Source: Modestobacter roseus
GTDB lineage: Bacteria > Actinomycetota > Actinomycetes > Mycobacteriales > Geodermatophilaceae
Direction: 5' to 3'
NCBI RefSeq assembly: GCF_007994135.1
Contig: NZ_VLKF01000001.1
Location: 4,154,001 to 4,218,000 of the forward strand
Length of the DNA stretch: 64,000 nt
Shown: positions 41,049 through 52,389 of the stretch, piece by piece
Layout: each line of letters starts with the position of its first letter
Position numbering within the stretch: the stretch's first letter is position 1
The notes under the pieces: model-generated
Told to the model about the DNA's origin: nothing
Databases searched by the model: none
The model's input: only the letters and a program-made list of their open reading frames with translations
Translations under genes and position numbers: made by a program

Positions 41049-41116
41049 AGGTGTTCTGTGGACAGAGGTGTTCTGTGGACAGAGGTGTTCTGTGGACAGA
41101 GGTGTTCTGCGCATAG
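41049..41116. repeat. 17-bp tandem repeats with DnaA-box-like sites
   Basis: Four units with a period of exactly 17 (GTGTTCTG at 41051, 41068, 41085, 41102), the last one degenerate. On the minus strand each full unit contains CTGTCCACA (41057-41065, 41074-41082, 41091-41099), which fits the Streptomyces DnaA-box form YYRTCCACA. Confidence 0.9.
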
Positions 41117-41127
41117 TCGTGCTCTGA

Positions 41128-43706
<2,579 letters not shown>

Positions 43707-43720
<14 letters not shown>

Positions 43721-44540
43721 CGTCCGCTCGCTGGCCGGCGGCGTCGGTGTGGTGCCGGCCCAGCGGCAGCATCAGCGGCTTGCCCGACGTCGGGTCCTCG
43801 ATGACCCGGCTGTCCAGGCCGAACACCGCGCGCACGCACTCCTCGGTGAGCACCTGCGCCGGCGTGCCACTGGCGTGCACCCGGCCCCCGGCCATCGCCA
43901 CCAGGTGGTCGGCGTAGCGGGCGGCCAGGTTGAGGTCGTGCAGCACCATGACGACGGTCGTGCCGCGTGCGCGGTTGAGGTCGGTGAGCAGGTCCAGCAC
44001 CTCGATCTGGTGGCTCACGTCGAGGAACGTCGTCGGCTCGTCCAGCAGCAGCAGGTCGGTCTGCTGGGCCAGGGCCATCGCGATCCACACCCGCTGGCGC
44101 TGCCCGCCGGAGAGCTCGTCCACCGCGCGGTCGGCGAGCTCGGTGGTCTGGGTGGCCTCCAGCGCAGCGGCCACCGCCGCGTCGTCCTCGGGCTTCCAGC
44201 GGGAGAAGACACCCTGGTGGGGGTTCCGGCCGCGGCCGATCAGGTCGGCGGCGGTGATCCCCTCCGGCGCGATCGGCGACTGGGGCAGCAGACCCAGGGT
44301 GCGCGCCAGCTCCTTGGCGGGCATCCGGTGCACCGCCTTGCCGTCGAGCAGCACCCGGCCGGCGCGCGGGGCCAGCAGCCGGGTCATCGACCGCAGCAGG
44401 GTGGACTTGCCGCAGGCGTTGGCGCCGACGATCGCGGTGATCCGCCCGGGCGGGACGGCGAGGTCCAGCCCCTCGACGACGGTCCGCTCGCCGTAGCCGA
44501 GCGTGAGTTCCTCGGCCGCCAGTGAGTGGGTGGCGGTCAC
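43707..44540 (-). CDS. Siderophore ABC importer ATPase (FepC family)
   Basis: 277 residues with Walker A GANACGKST, signature ELSGGQRQRVWIAMALAQ, Walker B LLLLDEPTTFLD followed by VSHQIEVLDLL, and VMVLHDLNLAARYAD, all typical of iron-siderophore ATPases. The GVFSRWKPEDD segment is also seen in FepC. It pairs with the two FecCD-type permeases upstream and the Fe-siderophore-binding lipoprotein. The 79-base gap before it contains a copy of the second repeat family. Confidence 0.95.
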
Positions 44541-44569
44541 AGTGCTCTCCGTTCGCTCCGGCGGGGCGT

Positions 44570-44608
44570 TCCGCTCCTCGCTCGCTGGCGCTCGCTGCGA
44601 TGCTCGCG
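44570..44608. repeat. single copy of the 63-bp repeat family
   Basis: TCCGCTCCTCGCTCGCTGGC followed by GCTCGCTGCGATGCTCGCG, closely matching the core of the 13345-13527 array. It lies between the permease stop and the ATPase start within the siderophore operon. Confidence 0.8.
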
Positions 44609-44619
44609 TCCCTCTCCGC

Positions 44620-45672
44620 TCACAGGGAACCTCCGGTGCGGTTGCTGCGGACGATCAGGTAGATCAGGTACGGGGCGCCCAGCACGCCGGTGACGACACC
44701 GACCGGGTAGCGGGTGTCGAACGCGTACTGGCCGCACAGGTCGGCCACGAGCACGAGCAGCGCCCCGACCAGCGCGGAGGGCACCAGCAGCGAGCCGTTC
44801 GGCCCCACGAGCCGGGCCGCGATCGGCCCCGCCAGGAACGACACGAACGCGATCGGACCACATGCGGCGGTGGCGAAGGCGAGCAGGCCGACCGCGGCGA
44901 CGATCGCGAGGACCCGCGTGCGCTCCACCCGGAACCCCAGCGCGGAGGCGGTGTCGTCACCCAGCTGCAGCGCGGACAGTGCCCGGGTCTGCACCAGCAG
45001 GACCGGCCCGAGGACCAGCAGCGCGACCAGGGCCGGCACGGTGGCCTCCCAGGTGCTGCCGTTGAGGCTGCCGGTCAGCCAGCGCAGCGTCTCCGCGTAG
45101 TCCCACGCCCCGGCCTTCGACAGCACGTAGGAGGTGGTGCTCGTCCCCATGGCGGCGACACCGATGCCGATCAGGATCAGCCGGGTGCCGGCGACGCCGT
45201 CCTTGAACGCCAGGGTGTAGATCAGCAGGGCGACCCCGAGCGCCGACACGATCGCGGTGACCGACACCGCCGTGCCCGACCAGCCCAGGATGACGATCGC
45301 GAAGGCCGCCGCAGCGCTGGCACCGGAGGTGATGCCGATGACGTCGGGGCTGGCGAGCGGGTTGCGCAGCATCGTCTGGAAGGTGACGCCGGCCAGGCCG
45401 AAGCTGAGCCCGGCCACCACCGCGAGGACGGCGCGCGGCAGCCGCAACGTCCCGACCGTGAAGGACGCCCCGGGGACGTCGGCGCCGAGGACGACGCGGA
45501 GCACGTCCCCCGGCGGGTAGAAGGTCCGCCCCACCATCAGGGTCACCGCGAAGGCGGCCAGGACGGCGAGCGCGAGCAGGGTGACCACCAGCCGCCGGCG
45601 GGCAGCGCGCCGGACGCGCCCGCGGGCGACGGTGTCGACGGTCGAGGGCGGTGGCGTGCGGACGGCGGTCAC
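44620..45672 (-). CDS. Siderophore ABC importer permease (FecCD family), second
   Basis: 350 residues from GTG 45672, which overlaps the stop of the first permease (GTGA). About ten membrane helices; family motifs LRLPRAVLAVVAGLSFGLAGVTFQTMLRNPLASPDVIGITSGASAAA, LTGSLNGSTWEA, FLAGPIAARLVGPNG and the end DTRYPVGVVTGVLGAPYLIYLIVRSNR. It resembles FepG. It forms the channel with the first permease. Confidence 0.94.
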   Translation of the reverse strand: MTAVRTPPPSTVDTVARGRVRRAARRRLVVTLLALAVLAAFAVTLMVGRTFYPPGDVLRVVLGADVPGASFTVGTLRLPRAVLAVVAGLSFGLAGVTFQTMLRNPLASPDVIGITSGASAAAAFAIVILGWSGTAVSVTAIVSALGVALLIYTLAFKDGVAGTRLILIGIGVAAMGTSTTSYVLSKAGAWDYAETLRWLTGSLNGSTWEATVPALVALLVLGPVLLVQTRALSALQLGDDTASALGFRVERTRVLAIVAAVGLLAFATAACGPIAFVSFLAGPIAARLVGPNGSLLVPSALVGALLVLVADLCGQYAFDTRYPVGVVTGVLGAPYLIYLIVRSNRTGGSL

Positions 45673-46712
45673 AGCTCGCGCACCTTCTGCCGGCGGACGA
45701 TCGCGATGAAGAACGGGGCCCCGATGATCGCGGTGACGATGCCGACGTCCAGCTCGGTCGGGCGGGCCACGATCCGGCCGAGCACGTCGGCGCCAGTGAG
45801 CAGGCACGCGCCGGCGAGCGCGGAGAAGGGCAGCAGCCAGCGGTGGTCCACGCCCACCAGCAGGCGGCACAGGTGCGGGACGACGAGCCCGACGAACCCG
45901 ATGGGCCCGGCGACCGCGGTGGCCGCACCGCACAGCAGGACCGACCCCAGCGCGGCCACGCCGCGGACGAGGGCGACCCGCTCGCCGAGGCCGGCGGCGA
46001 GCTCGTCGCCCAGCGCGAGGGAGTTCAGGCTGCGGGCGGACAGCAGGCTGATCGCCAGCCCCACCAGGAGGAACGGTGCCACGGTGCCGATGCCGGTGAA
46101 GGTGGCGCCACCGACGCCGCCGATCTCCCAGGACACGACGCTCTCGGCGATGTCGCCGCGCGGCAGGGCCACCGCGGTGATGAACGAGGTGAGCGCAGCG
46201 GCGGTCGCCGCCCCGGCGAGGGCCAGCTTGAGCGGGGTCGCCCCGCCCCGGCCCAGCGAGCCGACGACGTAGACGAAGACGGCGGCGACGCCGGCGCCCA
46301 CGATCGCCGTCCAGACGATGCTGGTCGCCGAGAACAGGCCGAACCAGGCGATCCCGGCCACGACCGCCAGCGAGGCGCCCATGTTGATGCCGAGCACCCC
46401 TGGGTCGGCCAGCGGGTTGCGGGTGACGCCCTGCATGACGGCGCCGGAGAGGCCCAGCGCGGCACCGACGACGACCGCCAGGACGGTGCGCGGGATCCGC
46501 TTGGTCACCGCCGCCTGCTCGATGGTGTCCGTCGACCCGCCGAGTGCGGCGACGATGTCGGACCAGCCGACCCCGCGGGAGCCGATCGCGACCGAGGCGG
46601 CCATCAGCAGGACCAGCAGGGCGGTGACCGCCGACAACCACAGCAGACGGACCGGCACCGGACGCCGCACGGGTGCGGCGTCCGGTGCCGGACGGGTGCC
46701 GATCGAGGTCAC
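45669..46712 (-). CDS. Siderophore ABC importer permease (FecCD family), first
   Basis: 347 residues from GTG 46712, overlapping the binding-protein stop. Family motifs: RIPRTVLAVVVGAALGLSGAVMQGVTRNPLADPGVLGINMGASLAV, GPIGFVGLVVPHLCRLLVGVDHRWLLPFSALAGA and the end PTELDVGIVTAIIGAPFFIAIVRR. It resembles FepD. About ten hydrophobic helices. Confidence 0.94.
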   Translation of the reverse strand: MTSIGTRPAPDAAPVRRPVPVRLLWLSAVTALLVLLMAASVAIGSRGVGWSDIVAALGGSTDTIEQAAVTKRIPRTVLAVVVGAALGLSGAVMQGVTRNPLADPGVLGINMGASLAVVAGIAWFGLFSATSIVWTAIVGAGVAAVFVYVVGSLGRGGATPLKLALAGAATAAALTSFITAVALPRGDIAESVVSWEIGGVGGATFTGIGTVAPFLLVGLAISLLSARSLNSLALGDELAAGLGERVALVRGVAALGSVLLCGAATAVAGPIGFVGLVVPHLCRLLVGVDHRWLLPFSALAGACLLTGADVLGRIVARPTELDVGIVTAIIGAPFFIAIVRRQKVREL

Positions 46713-47743
46713 GGCGCCTTGGCGGCGGCCTCGGCGAGCATCGAGACGTAGTCCTCGAGCACGTAGTTGATCGCCAGCGGGGTCGGGTTCGCCGCGGTGC
46801 CCAGCGGGGTGTTGGGCAGCAGCACGATCGAGTCGTTGGCCACCGCGGGGATCTTCGACAGCAGCGGGTCGGCGTTCAGGGCGTCGACCAGGGCCTGGTC
46901 GCCGTAGGTCACGATGACGTCGACGTCGTTGAACTGGTCGACCCGCTCGGCGCTGACCGTGCCGGAGAACTGGGTCTCGTCGTTCGACGCGGCCTGGATG
47001 CTGGCCGGCGTCGTCAGCCCGAGGTCCTCGAAGAAGGCGCTGCGGGTGTCGTAGGGGGTGTAGAAGCTGACCTCGCTGAGGTCGGTGGTGTCGACGTGGG
47101 TGAGGAACATGGCCGACGCGCCCTCGAGCTCGGGGTGCTCGGCCACGGCGTCGGCGATGTCCTGCTCGAGGTCGGCGACCAGCTCCTCGCCCTCCGCGGC
47201 CATGCCCATGCCGGCGGAGTTGACCTCGATCATCTCCCGCCACGGGGTCGCCCACGGGGCCTCCGGGTAGGCGACGACCGGCGCGATCTCGCTGAGCGTG
47301 TCGTAGTCCTCCTGGGTCAGGCCCGAGTAGCCGGCGAGGATGACGTCGGGGTCGGTGTCCGCGACCGCCTCGAAGTCGATGCCGTCGGTCTCGTCGAAGA
47401 GCACGGGCGTCTCGGCGTCCAGCTCCTCGAGCCGCTCCTCGACCCAGGGGAGCAGGCCGTTGCCGTCGTCGTCACCGAAGTTGGCGGCGGCCATGCCGAC
47501 CGGGACGACGCCGAGGGCCAGCGGCACCTCGTGGTTGGCCCACTGCACGGTGGCCACGCGCTCGGGCTTCTCGTCCAGCGTCGTCGTGCCGAACGCGTGC
47601 TCAATCGTCACCGGGGTGAAGTCCCCGCCGTCCCCGCCCTGGCCGGCCGCGGCGGTGTCCGGGGAGTCCGACCCGCAGGCGGCGAGCCCGCCGGTCAGCA
47701 GGGCGACGGTGGTGAGCGCGACGAGTCGCGGTGCGCGGCGCAT
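46709..47743 (-). CDS. Iron-siderophore-binding lipoprotein
   Basis: 344 residues with lipobox LAAC (Cys23) and a class III solute-binding fold: VTIEHAFGTTTLDEKPERVATVQWANHEVPLALGVVPVGM, DPDVILAGYSGLTQEDYDTLSEIAPVVAY, and VIVTYGDQALVDAL. It captures ferric siderophore at the cell surface and heads the four-gene importer operon. A DtxR-type iron-box lies 59 bases upstream, so expression should rise when iron is scarce. No siderophore synthesis gene is in the window. Confidence 0.94.
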   Translation of the reverse strand: MRRAPRLVALTTVALLTGGLAACGSDSPDTAAAGQGGDGGDFTPVTIEHAFGTTTLDEKPERVATVQWANHEVPLALGVVPVGMAAANFGDDDGNGLLPWVEERLEELDAETPVLFDETDGIDFEAVADTDPDVILAGYSGLTQEDYDTLSEIAPVVAYPEAPWATPWREMIEVNSAGMGMAAEGEELVADLEQDIADAVAEHPELEGASAMFLTHVDTTDLSEVSFYTPYDTRSAFFEDLGLTTPASIQAASNDETQFSGTVSAERVDQFNDVDVIVTYGDQALVDALNADPLLSKIPAVANDSIVLLPNTPLGTAANPTPLAINYVLEDYVSMLAEAAAKAP

Positions 47744-47801
47744 GGTGTCCTTCCGGTTCGGGGGCCGCGCCCGGGAGGGGCGCAGTCGGCGGCTCGCCGT
47801 A

Positions 47802-47820
47802 TGAGGCTTGCCTAACCGAA
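47802..47820 (-). promoter_or_regulatory. DtxR/IdeR iron-box
   Basis: TGAGGCTTGCCTAACCGAA matches the 19-bp consensus TTAGGTTAGCCTAACCTAA at 15 of 19 positions. It lies in the promoter region of the siderophore importer operon. Confidence 0.78.
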
Positions 47821-47858
47821 CTTAGGGTGCACTACGGTCCGCTGTCGATCACGGGCGG

Positions 47859-47886
47859 GTCACGGACCTGCGGGACGGTCCGTGAC
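47859..47886 (-). terminator. terminator after the S9 peptidase gene
   Basis: A 10-bp perfect stem (47859-47868 with 47877-47886), 14 bases beyond the peptidase stop on the minus strand, separating it from the iron-regulated promoter. Confidence 0.65.
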
Positions 47887-47899
47887 ACCGCTCACACGA

Positions 47900-49705
47900 T
47901 CAAGGTGCGACGTGCCGCATCGCGAAGCCGAGCGCGACCTCGACCTGGCGGATCGTCTCCTCGATGACCAGCGAACCGTGGCCGGCGTCGAAGCGGTACA
48001 CCTCGTGGGCCTTCCCGCTCCCGGTCAGCGCGTCGACGTAGTTGTCGATCTGCCGGATGGGGCAGCGCGGGTCGTTGGCCCCGGCGACCACCAGGACCGG
48101 TGCGGTGACCGCGTCGACGTAGGTGATCGGCGAGGACCGCACGTAGACGTCGCGGACCTCCTCCGGTGACCCGCCGAACAGGGCTCGGTCGTAGGCGCGC
48201 AGCCCTTCCATCTCGTCCTCGTAGGCGGCCAGGTAGTCCGCGACCGGCACCTCGGCGATGCCGGCGGCCCAGCGCTCCGGCTGGGTGCCCAGCCCGAGCA
48301 GGGTGAGGAAGCCGCCCCACGAGCCGCCGCTCAGGATCGCCCGCGCCGGGTCGACCACGCCCTCGGCGACCAGCGCGTCGTACACCACGGCGACGTCCTC
48401 GAGCTCGGTCAGCCCGGGGCGGCCGGTCAGCGCGTCGCGCCACTGGCTGCCGTAGCCGGTGGAGCCCCGGTAGTTCACGTGCACCACCGCGTACCCGGCG
48501 TCGACGTAGGCCGCCCGCCGGGCGCGGTAGGAGTCGTCGTCCTGGGCCTCCGGCCCGCCGTGCACCAGGAACGCGGTGGCGTGCGGGCCCTCGCCGGCCG
48601 GGCGGACCAGCAACGCGTGCACGTCCCCACCCGGGCCGGGCACCCAGCGGTCCTCCACCGGGTACGCGGCCGGCGGCTCCTCGCCCGGCGCGGCGAGCAC
48701 CACCGGGCCGTCGGCCCGGCGGATCACCGGCGGGTGCGCCGAGGAGGACCAGGCGAGCTCGACCGTGCCGTCGGGCCGCACGGTGGCCCCGCGGACGACG
48801 CCCGGCGGGGTCTCCAGCTGGGTCAGGGCGCCGCTGGCCAGGTCGTAGCGGTACAGCTCGCTGCGCGCGGCCTGGTCGTGGCCGACCAGCAGCGCCGAAC
48901 CGTCGGGGTACCAGCCGGCGGTCACGTCGCCGGGCAGGTCCAGGACCAGCTCGGTCTCGGTGTCGGCGGCGACGTCCCAGATCAGCAGCTCCTCCCGGCC
49001 GCGGCGCTCGTGCCCGACCAGCAGCCGCTGGTCGCCGGCGACGGGGGAGAAGCTCAGCGCGTGCAGCCCCCGGCCCTCGCCGTCCCACTTCTCGGCGACC
49101 ACGGACAGGTCGCCGGTGCGCAGCGCCCGCAGCGCGGGGTAGCGCGGGTCGCCGTGCTCGGAGTGCGAGTACACGAGCAGCGCGTCGTCGCGGGACAGCG
49201 CGTCGACCGACGCCGGGTCCGGTGAGGTGTAGAAGACCGCGGGCGAGCCACCGGACGGTGCGACCCACAGCTCGCTGCCGTCGTCGGTGGAGCGGCCGAT
49301 GGCCACGACGCTGCGGCCGATCTCCAGACCCGCCGGGTAGGCCGGGCCGACCTCGGGGACGGCGACCTCGTCCGGGCCGCCGGCGAAGGGCTGGACGCGC
49401 CACACGCCGAACTCGTCGCCGTCGGTGTCGGCGAACCACCAGATCCGCTCGCCGTCGGGGCTGATCGTGGCCGCCAGCGTGCCGTTGGGCCGGTCGGTGA
49501 CCTGCCGGTGGCCGTCGGTCTCCCGGTCCCAGGCGTACTGCTCCACGACACCGCTGACGTCGGAGGCGTAGACGTTCCGGTGCGGCGCGTCCTCGGCCCA
49601 GTCCGGCAGGCTGATCCGCGGCGCCCGGAACCGGGCCTGCCAGCGGGCGGTGACCTCCGGCGGCAGCGCGGGGGCGGGAGTGGCGGTGTTCGGCTCGGCG
49701 GTCAC
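47900..49705 (-). CDS. S9 family prolyl oligopeptidase-like peptidase
   Basis: 601 residues. The N-terminal two thirds form a beta-propeller rich in WD-like strands (ATISPDGERIWWFADTDGDEFGVW, ALSFSPVAGDQRLLVGHERRGREE, AGWYPDGSALLVGHDQAARSELYRYDL). The C-terminal alpha/beta-hydrolase has oxyanion FLVHGGPEAQ, nucleophile Ser462 in SGGSWGGF, Asp545 in GANDPRCP and His576 in DAGHGS. It cleaves short peptides, probably in the cytosol as no signal peptide is seen. It is four bases downstream of the first CNNM gene on the same strand. Confidence 0.94.
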   Translation of the reverse strand: MTAEPNTATPAPALPPEVTARWQARFRAPRISLPDWAEDAPHRNVYASDVSGVVEQYAWDRETDGHRQVTDRPNGTLAATISPDGERIWWFADTDGDEFGVWRVQPFAGGPDEVAVPEVGPAYPAGLEIGRSVVAIGRSTDDGSELWVAPSGGSPAVFYTSPDPASVDALSRDDALLVYSHSEHGDPRYPALRALRTGDLSVVAEKWDGEGRGLHALSFSPVAGDQRLLVGHERRGREELLIWDVAADTETELVLDLPGDVTAGWYPDGSALLVGHDQAARSELYRYDLASGALTQLETPPGVVRGATVRPDGTVELAWSSSAHPPVIRRADGPVVLAAPGEEPPAAYPVEDRWVPGPGGDVHALLVRPAGEGPHATAFLVHGGPEAQDDDSYRARRAAYVDAGYAVVHVNYRGSTGYGSQWRDALTGRPGLTELEDVAVVYDALVAEGVVDPARAILSGGSWGGFLTLLGLGTQPERWAAGIAEVPVADYLAAYEDEMEGLRAYDRALFGGSPEEVRDVYVRSSPITYVDAVTAPVLVVAGANDPRCPIRQIDNYVDALTGSGKAHEVYRFDAGHGSLVIEETIRQVEVALGFAMRHVAP

Positions 49706-49709
49706 CGGG

Positions 49710-50801
49710 TCATCTTCCCCCTGCGCCGGCGCCGGCCTCCGCGCCGGGAGACCGGCCGGCAGCCGGGCCCTCCACCGCCGCGTCGCGGACGTCGCCGATC
49801 AGCTGCTCCAGCACGTCCTCCAGGGCCACCACGCCGAGCACCCGGTCGCCGTCGCGCACCAGACCCAGGTGCCCGCCGCTGCGCCGCATCGTCTGCAGCA
49901 CCTCGGGCAGCGGCTCGTCGGGCGCCAGCTGCACGAAGGCCTTCACGGCACGGTCGGGGATCGCCTGGTCCCGGTGCGACGGCCCGGCGTCCAGCACGTC
50001 CTTGACGTGCACGTAGCCGGCCAGCGCGCCGTCGGGCCGGCTCATCGGGTAGCGGGAGAAGCCGTGCTCGGCCACCACCGCCTCCAGCTGACGCGGGGTG
50101 GTCGACCGCGGCACGGTGACCAGGTCCGCCACCGGCAGCAGCACCGTCCGGGCGTCGTTCTGCTCGAAGGTCAGCGCCCCGGCGGCCAGCTCGCTGACCT
50201 CGGTGCCCAGCAGGCCCTCCCGCCGGGACTGGGTGATCATCGACCGGATCTCGCCGGCGTCGAAGCTGGCCGAGACCTCGTCGGTCGGGGTGACCCCGAA
50301 CAACCGCACGAAGCCGTTGGCCACGGTGTTGAAGAACCAGATGAAGGGCTTGAGCACCCGCACCAGCAGGGCCAGCGGCGGCCCGAGGGCGATCGCCGCC
50401 CGGTCCGGCCCGGCGATGGTGATGTTCTTGGGCACCATCTCGCCCAGCACCATGTGCAGCACGGTGACCAGGGACAGCGCGATGACCAGCGCGATCGGGT
50501 GCAGCAGCGCCTCCGGCACCCCGGCGGCCTCGAGCGGGGCCTCGATGAGGTGCGCGACGGCGGGCTCGCCGACGGCGCCGAGGCCCAGCGAGCACAGCGT
50601 GATGCCGAGCTGGGCGCCGGCCATCATCTGGCTGACGTTGCGCATCGCGGTCAGGGTCTTCTGCGCCCGCACCGAGCCGGCCTCCGCGCGTGGCTCGATC
50701 TGGTCGGCGCGGGCGGAGACCAGGGCGAACTCGGCGGCGACGAAGAAGGCGTTGCCCAGCAGCAGGACGACGAGGACGAGCAGGGCCAGACCGTCGCTCA
50801 C
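49710..50801 (-). CDS. CNNM/CorC-type membrane protein with CBS pair, second of a tandem pair
   Basis: 363 residues; start overlaps the stop of the preceding CNNM gene (GTGA). The CNNM transmembrane domain occupies about 1-190 (LVVLLLGNAFFVAAEFALVSARADQIE, VLHMVLGEMVPKNITIAG). A pair of CBS domains follows (RYPMSRPDGALAGYVHVKDVLD and GHLGLVRDGDRVLGVVALEDVLEQLIGDVRD). Unlike its neighbour it has no CorC_HlyC domain; it ends in an Ala/Gly-rich tail. Homologues transport Mg2+ or regulate it. The tandem pair may work as a heterodimer. Confidence 0.92.
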   Translation of the reverse strand: MSDGLALLVLVVLLLGNAFFVAAEFALVSARADQIEPRAEAGSVRAQKTLTAMRNVSQMMAGAQLGITLCSLGLGAVGEPAVAHLIEAPLEAAGVPEALLHPIALVIALSLVTVLHMVLGEMVPKNITIAGPDRAAIALGPPLALLVRVLKPFIWFFNTVANGFVRLFGVTPTDEVSASFDAGEIRSMITQSRREGLLGTEVSELAAGALTFEQNDARTVLLPVADLVTVPRSTTPRQLEAVVAEHGFSRYPMSRPDGALAGYVHVKDVLDAGPSHRDQAIPDRAVKAFVQLAPDEPLPEVLQTMRRSGGHLGLVRDGDRVLGVVALEDVLEQLIGDVRDAAVEGPAAGRSPGAEAGAGAGGR

Positions 50802-52174
50802 GCCTGCGCCACCTCTCGCTCGGGGCGGACGGCGGTGGCGCCGGCCGGCAGTGCGACGTCGGCATCAGGGGAGCCGTCGTCCGGGACCGGCGCGGGCGAG
50901 GCCCGCAGCCGGGCGACGCGTCGCCCCTCCACCGTCTCGACGGTGAGCCGCCAGCCCTCGATCTCCACCGACTCGCCCTCCTCGGGCAGATGGGCCAGCC
51001 GCTCGACGACGAACCCGGCCACGGTCTCGTAGCGGCCCTCGGGCACGGCGATGCCGGTGCGCTCCCGCAGCTCGTCGGGGCGCAGCAGGCCGGAGACCAG
51101 CCAGTCGTCCGCCTCGCGGCGCAGCTGGCGCAGCGGCCGGTCGGTCTCGTCGGTGATCTCCCCGACCAGCTCCTCGACGATGTCCTCCAGGGTGACGATG
51201 CCGTGGGTGGCGCCCCACTCGTCGACCACCAGGGCCAGCTGCAGCCCCTGGTCGCGCAGCAGGTCCAGCAGCGGGTCCAGGCGCAGCGACGACGGGACGG
51301 CGAGCACCGGCTCGGCCAGCTCCCCGGCGGTGCGCTCGAGCCGCTCGTCGGCGGGGACGGCGACGGCATGCTTGACGTGCACCACGCCGGTGACCTCGTC
51401 GAGGTCGGCGCCGTAGACCGGGAAGCGGGAGTTACCCGAGCGGACGGCGGCGTCGATGACGTCGGCCGCGGTCGCCGCCGAGCTCAGCGTCCACAGCCGG
51501 GTGCGCGGGGTCATCACGTCGGTGGCGAACTTCTCGCGCAGCCCCAGGGAGCGGGCCAGCAGACGGGCGGCGACGGGGGAGAGGTCGCCCTCCTCGGCGG
51601 AGCGCCGCGCGACCGAGGCCAGCCCCTGGGCGTCACGGGTGTCGTCGAGCTCCTCCCGCGGCTCGAACCCCAGCCGGCGGACGATCACGTTCGCCAGCCC
51701 CTGGAGGGTGCGCACGACCGGACCGGCCACCGTGGTGAACAGCCGCATCCCCGGGGCGACGACCGACGCGGTGGGCAGCGGGCGGGCGATCGCCAGGTTC
51801 TTCGGGCCCAGCTCGCCGATGATCATCTGCAGGAACGTGGCCAGGAAGATGGCCAGCACGATCGAGATCGGCGTCGTGGTGCTCTCCGGCAGCCCGGCGG
51901 CCTCGAGCACCGGCTCCAGCAGGCCGCCCAGCGCCGGCTCGGCGAGGAACCCGACGATCAGCGTGGTCAGCGTGATGCCCAGCTGGGCCGCGGACAGCTG
52001 GGTGGACAGCCCGCGCAGCGCCGTGACGACGCCGGCGGCGCCCGGGGTGCCGGCCTCGGCGGCCTCGGCGGCCTTGCCCCGGTCGACGGTGGTGAGGGAG
52101 AACTCCGCCGCGACGAAGAACCCGGTGAGCGCGGTCAGCAGCACGGCTGCCAGCAGGAGCAGCCATTCGGTCAC
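50798..52174 (-). CDS. CNNM/CorC-type membrane protein with CBS pair and CorC domain, first of the tandem pair
   Basis: 458 residues from GTG 52174, the usual length; the ribosome-binding site is weak. The CNNM domain is residues about 1-200 (LLLAAVLLTALTGFFVAAEFSLTTVDRGKA, LQMIIGELGPKNLAIARP). CBS1 begins at the TDVMTPRTRLWTL element and includes FPVYGADLDEVTGVVHVKHAV. CBS2 contains LALVVDEWGATHGIVTLEDIVEELVGEITDE, and a C-terminal CorC_HlyC domain follows (DDWLVSGLLRPDELRERTGI...ETVAGFVVERL). It is probably an Mg2+ or divalent-cation transporter. Confidence 0.94.
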   Translation of the reverse strand: MTEWLLLLAAVLLTALTGFFVAAEFSLTTVDRGKAAEAAEAGTPGAAGVVTALRGLSTQLSAAQLGITLTTLIVGFLAEPALGGLLEPVLEAAGLPESTTTPISIVLAIFLATFLQMIIGELGPKNLAIARPLPTASVVAPGMRLFTTVAGPVVRTLQGLANVIVRRLGFEPREELDDTRDAQGLASVARRSAEEGDLSPVAARLLARSLGLREKFATDVMTPRTRLWTLSSAATAADVIDAAVRSGNSRFPVYGADLDEVTGVVHVKHAVAVPADERLERTAGELAEPVLAVPSSLRLDPLLDLLRDQGLQLALVVDEWGATHGIVTLEDIVEELVGEITDETDRPLRQLRREADDWLVSGLLRPDELRERTGIAVPEGRYETVAGFVVERLAHLPEEGESVEIEGWRLTVETVEGRRVARLRASPAPVPDDGSPDADVALPAGATAVRPEREVAQA

Positions 52175-52237
52175 CCGGACGTGGGTGCCCTGTGCAACCG
52201 GTCGGGAAACGGTGTGCCGTGTCACCGACCCGGAACG

Positions 52238-52270
52238 CACTCAGGGACCGCCGTCGGCGGTCCCTGAGTG
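52238..52270 (-). terminator. terminator of the tRNA-Pro gene
   Basis: A 15-bp perfect stem (52238-52252 with 52256-52270) and 3-base loop, starting 3 bases after the tRNA CCA end. Confidence 0.8.
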
Positions 52271-52272
52271 GC

Positions 52273-52349
52273 TGGTCGGGGTGACAGGATTTGAACCTGC
52301 GGCCTCGTCGTCCCGAACGACGCGCGCTACCAAGCTGCGCCACACCCCG
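52273..52349 (-). tRNA. tRNA-Pro (anticodon CGG)
   Basis: 77 nt. Acceptor stem CGGGGTG/CACCCCG, discriminator A and encoded CCA. D-arm with GGTAG; anticodon stem CGTCG/CGACG around loop TTCGGGA, giving anticodon CGG (reads CCG). T-loop TTCAAAT in GCAGG/CCTGT. All stems pair. Confidence 0.96.
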
Positions 52350-52389
52350 AGGTGCGTCGAGAACTGTACTCGACGCTGCGCGGCCGCCG

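Noticed and set aside
41049-41116. CRISPR array or coding repeat
   Set aside because: The 17-bp units have no spacers and the period is not a multiple of three; frames through it change with each unit.
52273-52349. Attachment site for an integrated element at the tRNA-Pro gene
   Set aside because: No integrase, no direct repeat of the tRNA 3' end and no foreign genes on either side; neighbouring genes are core.
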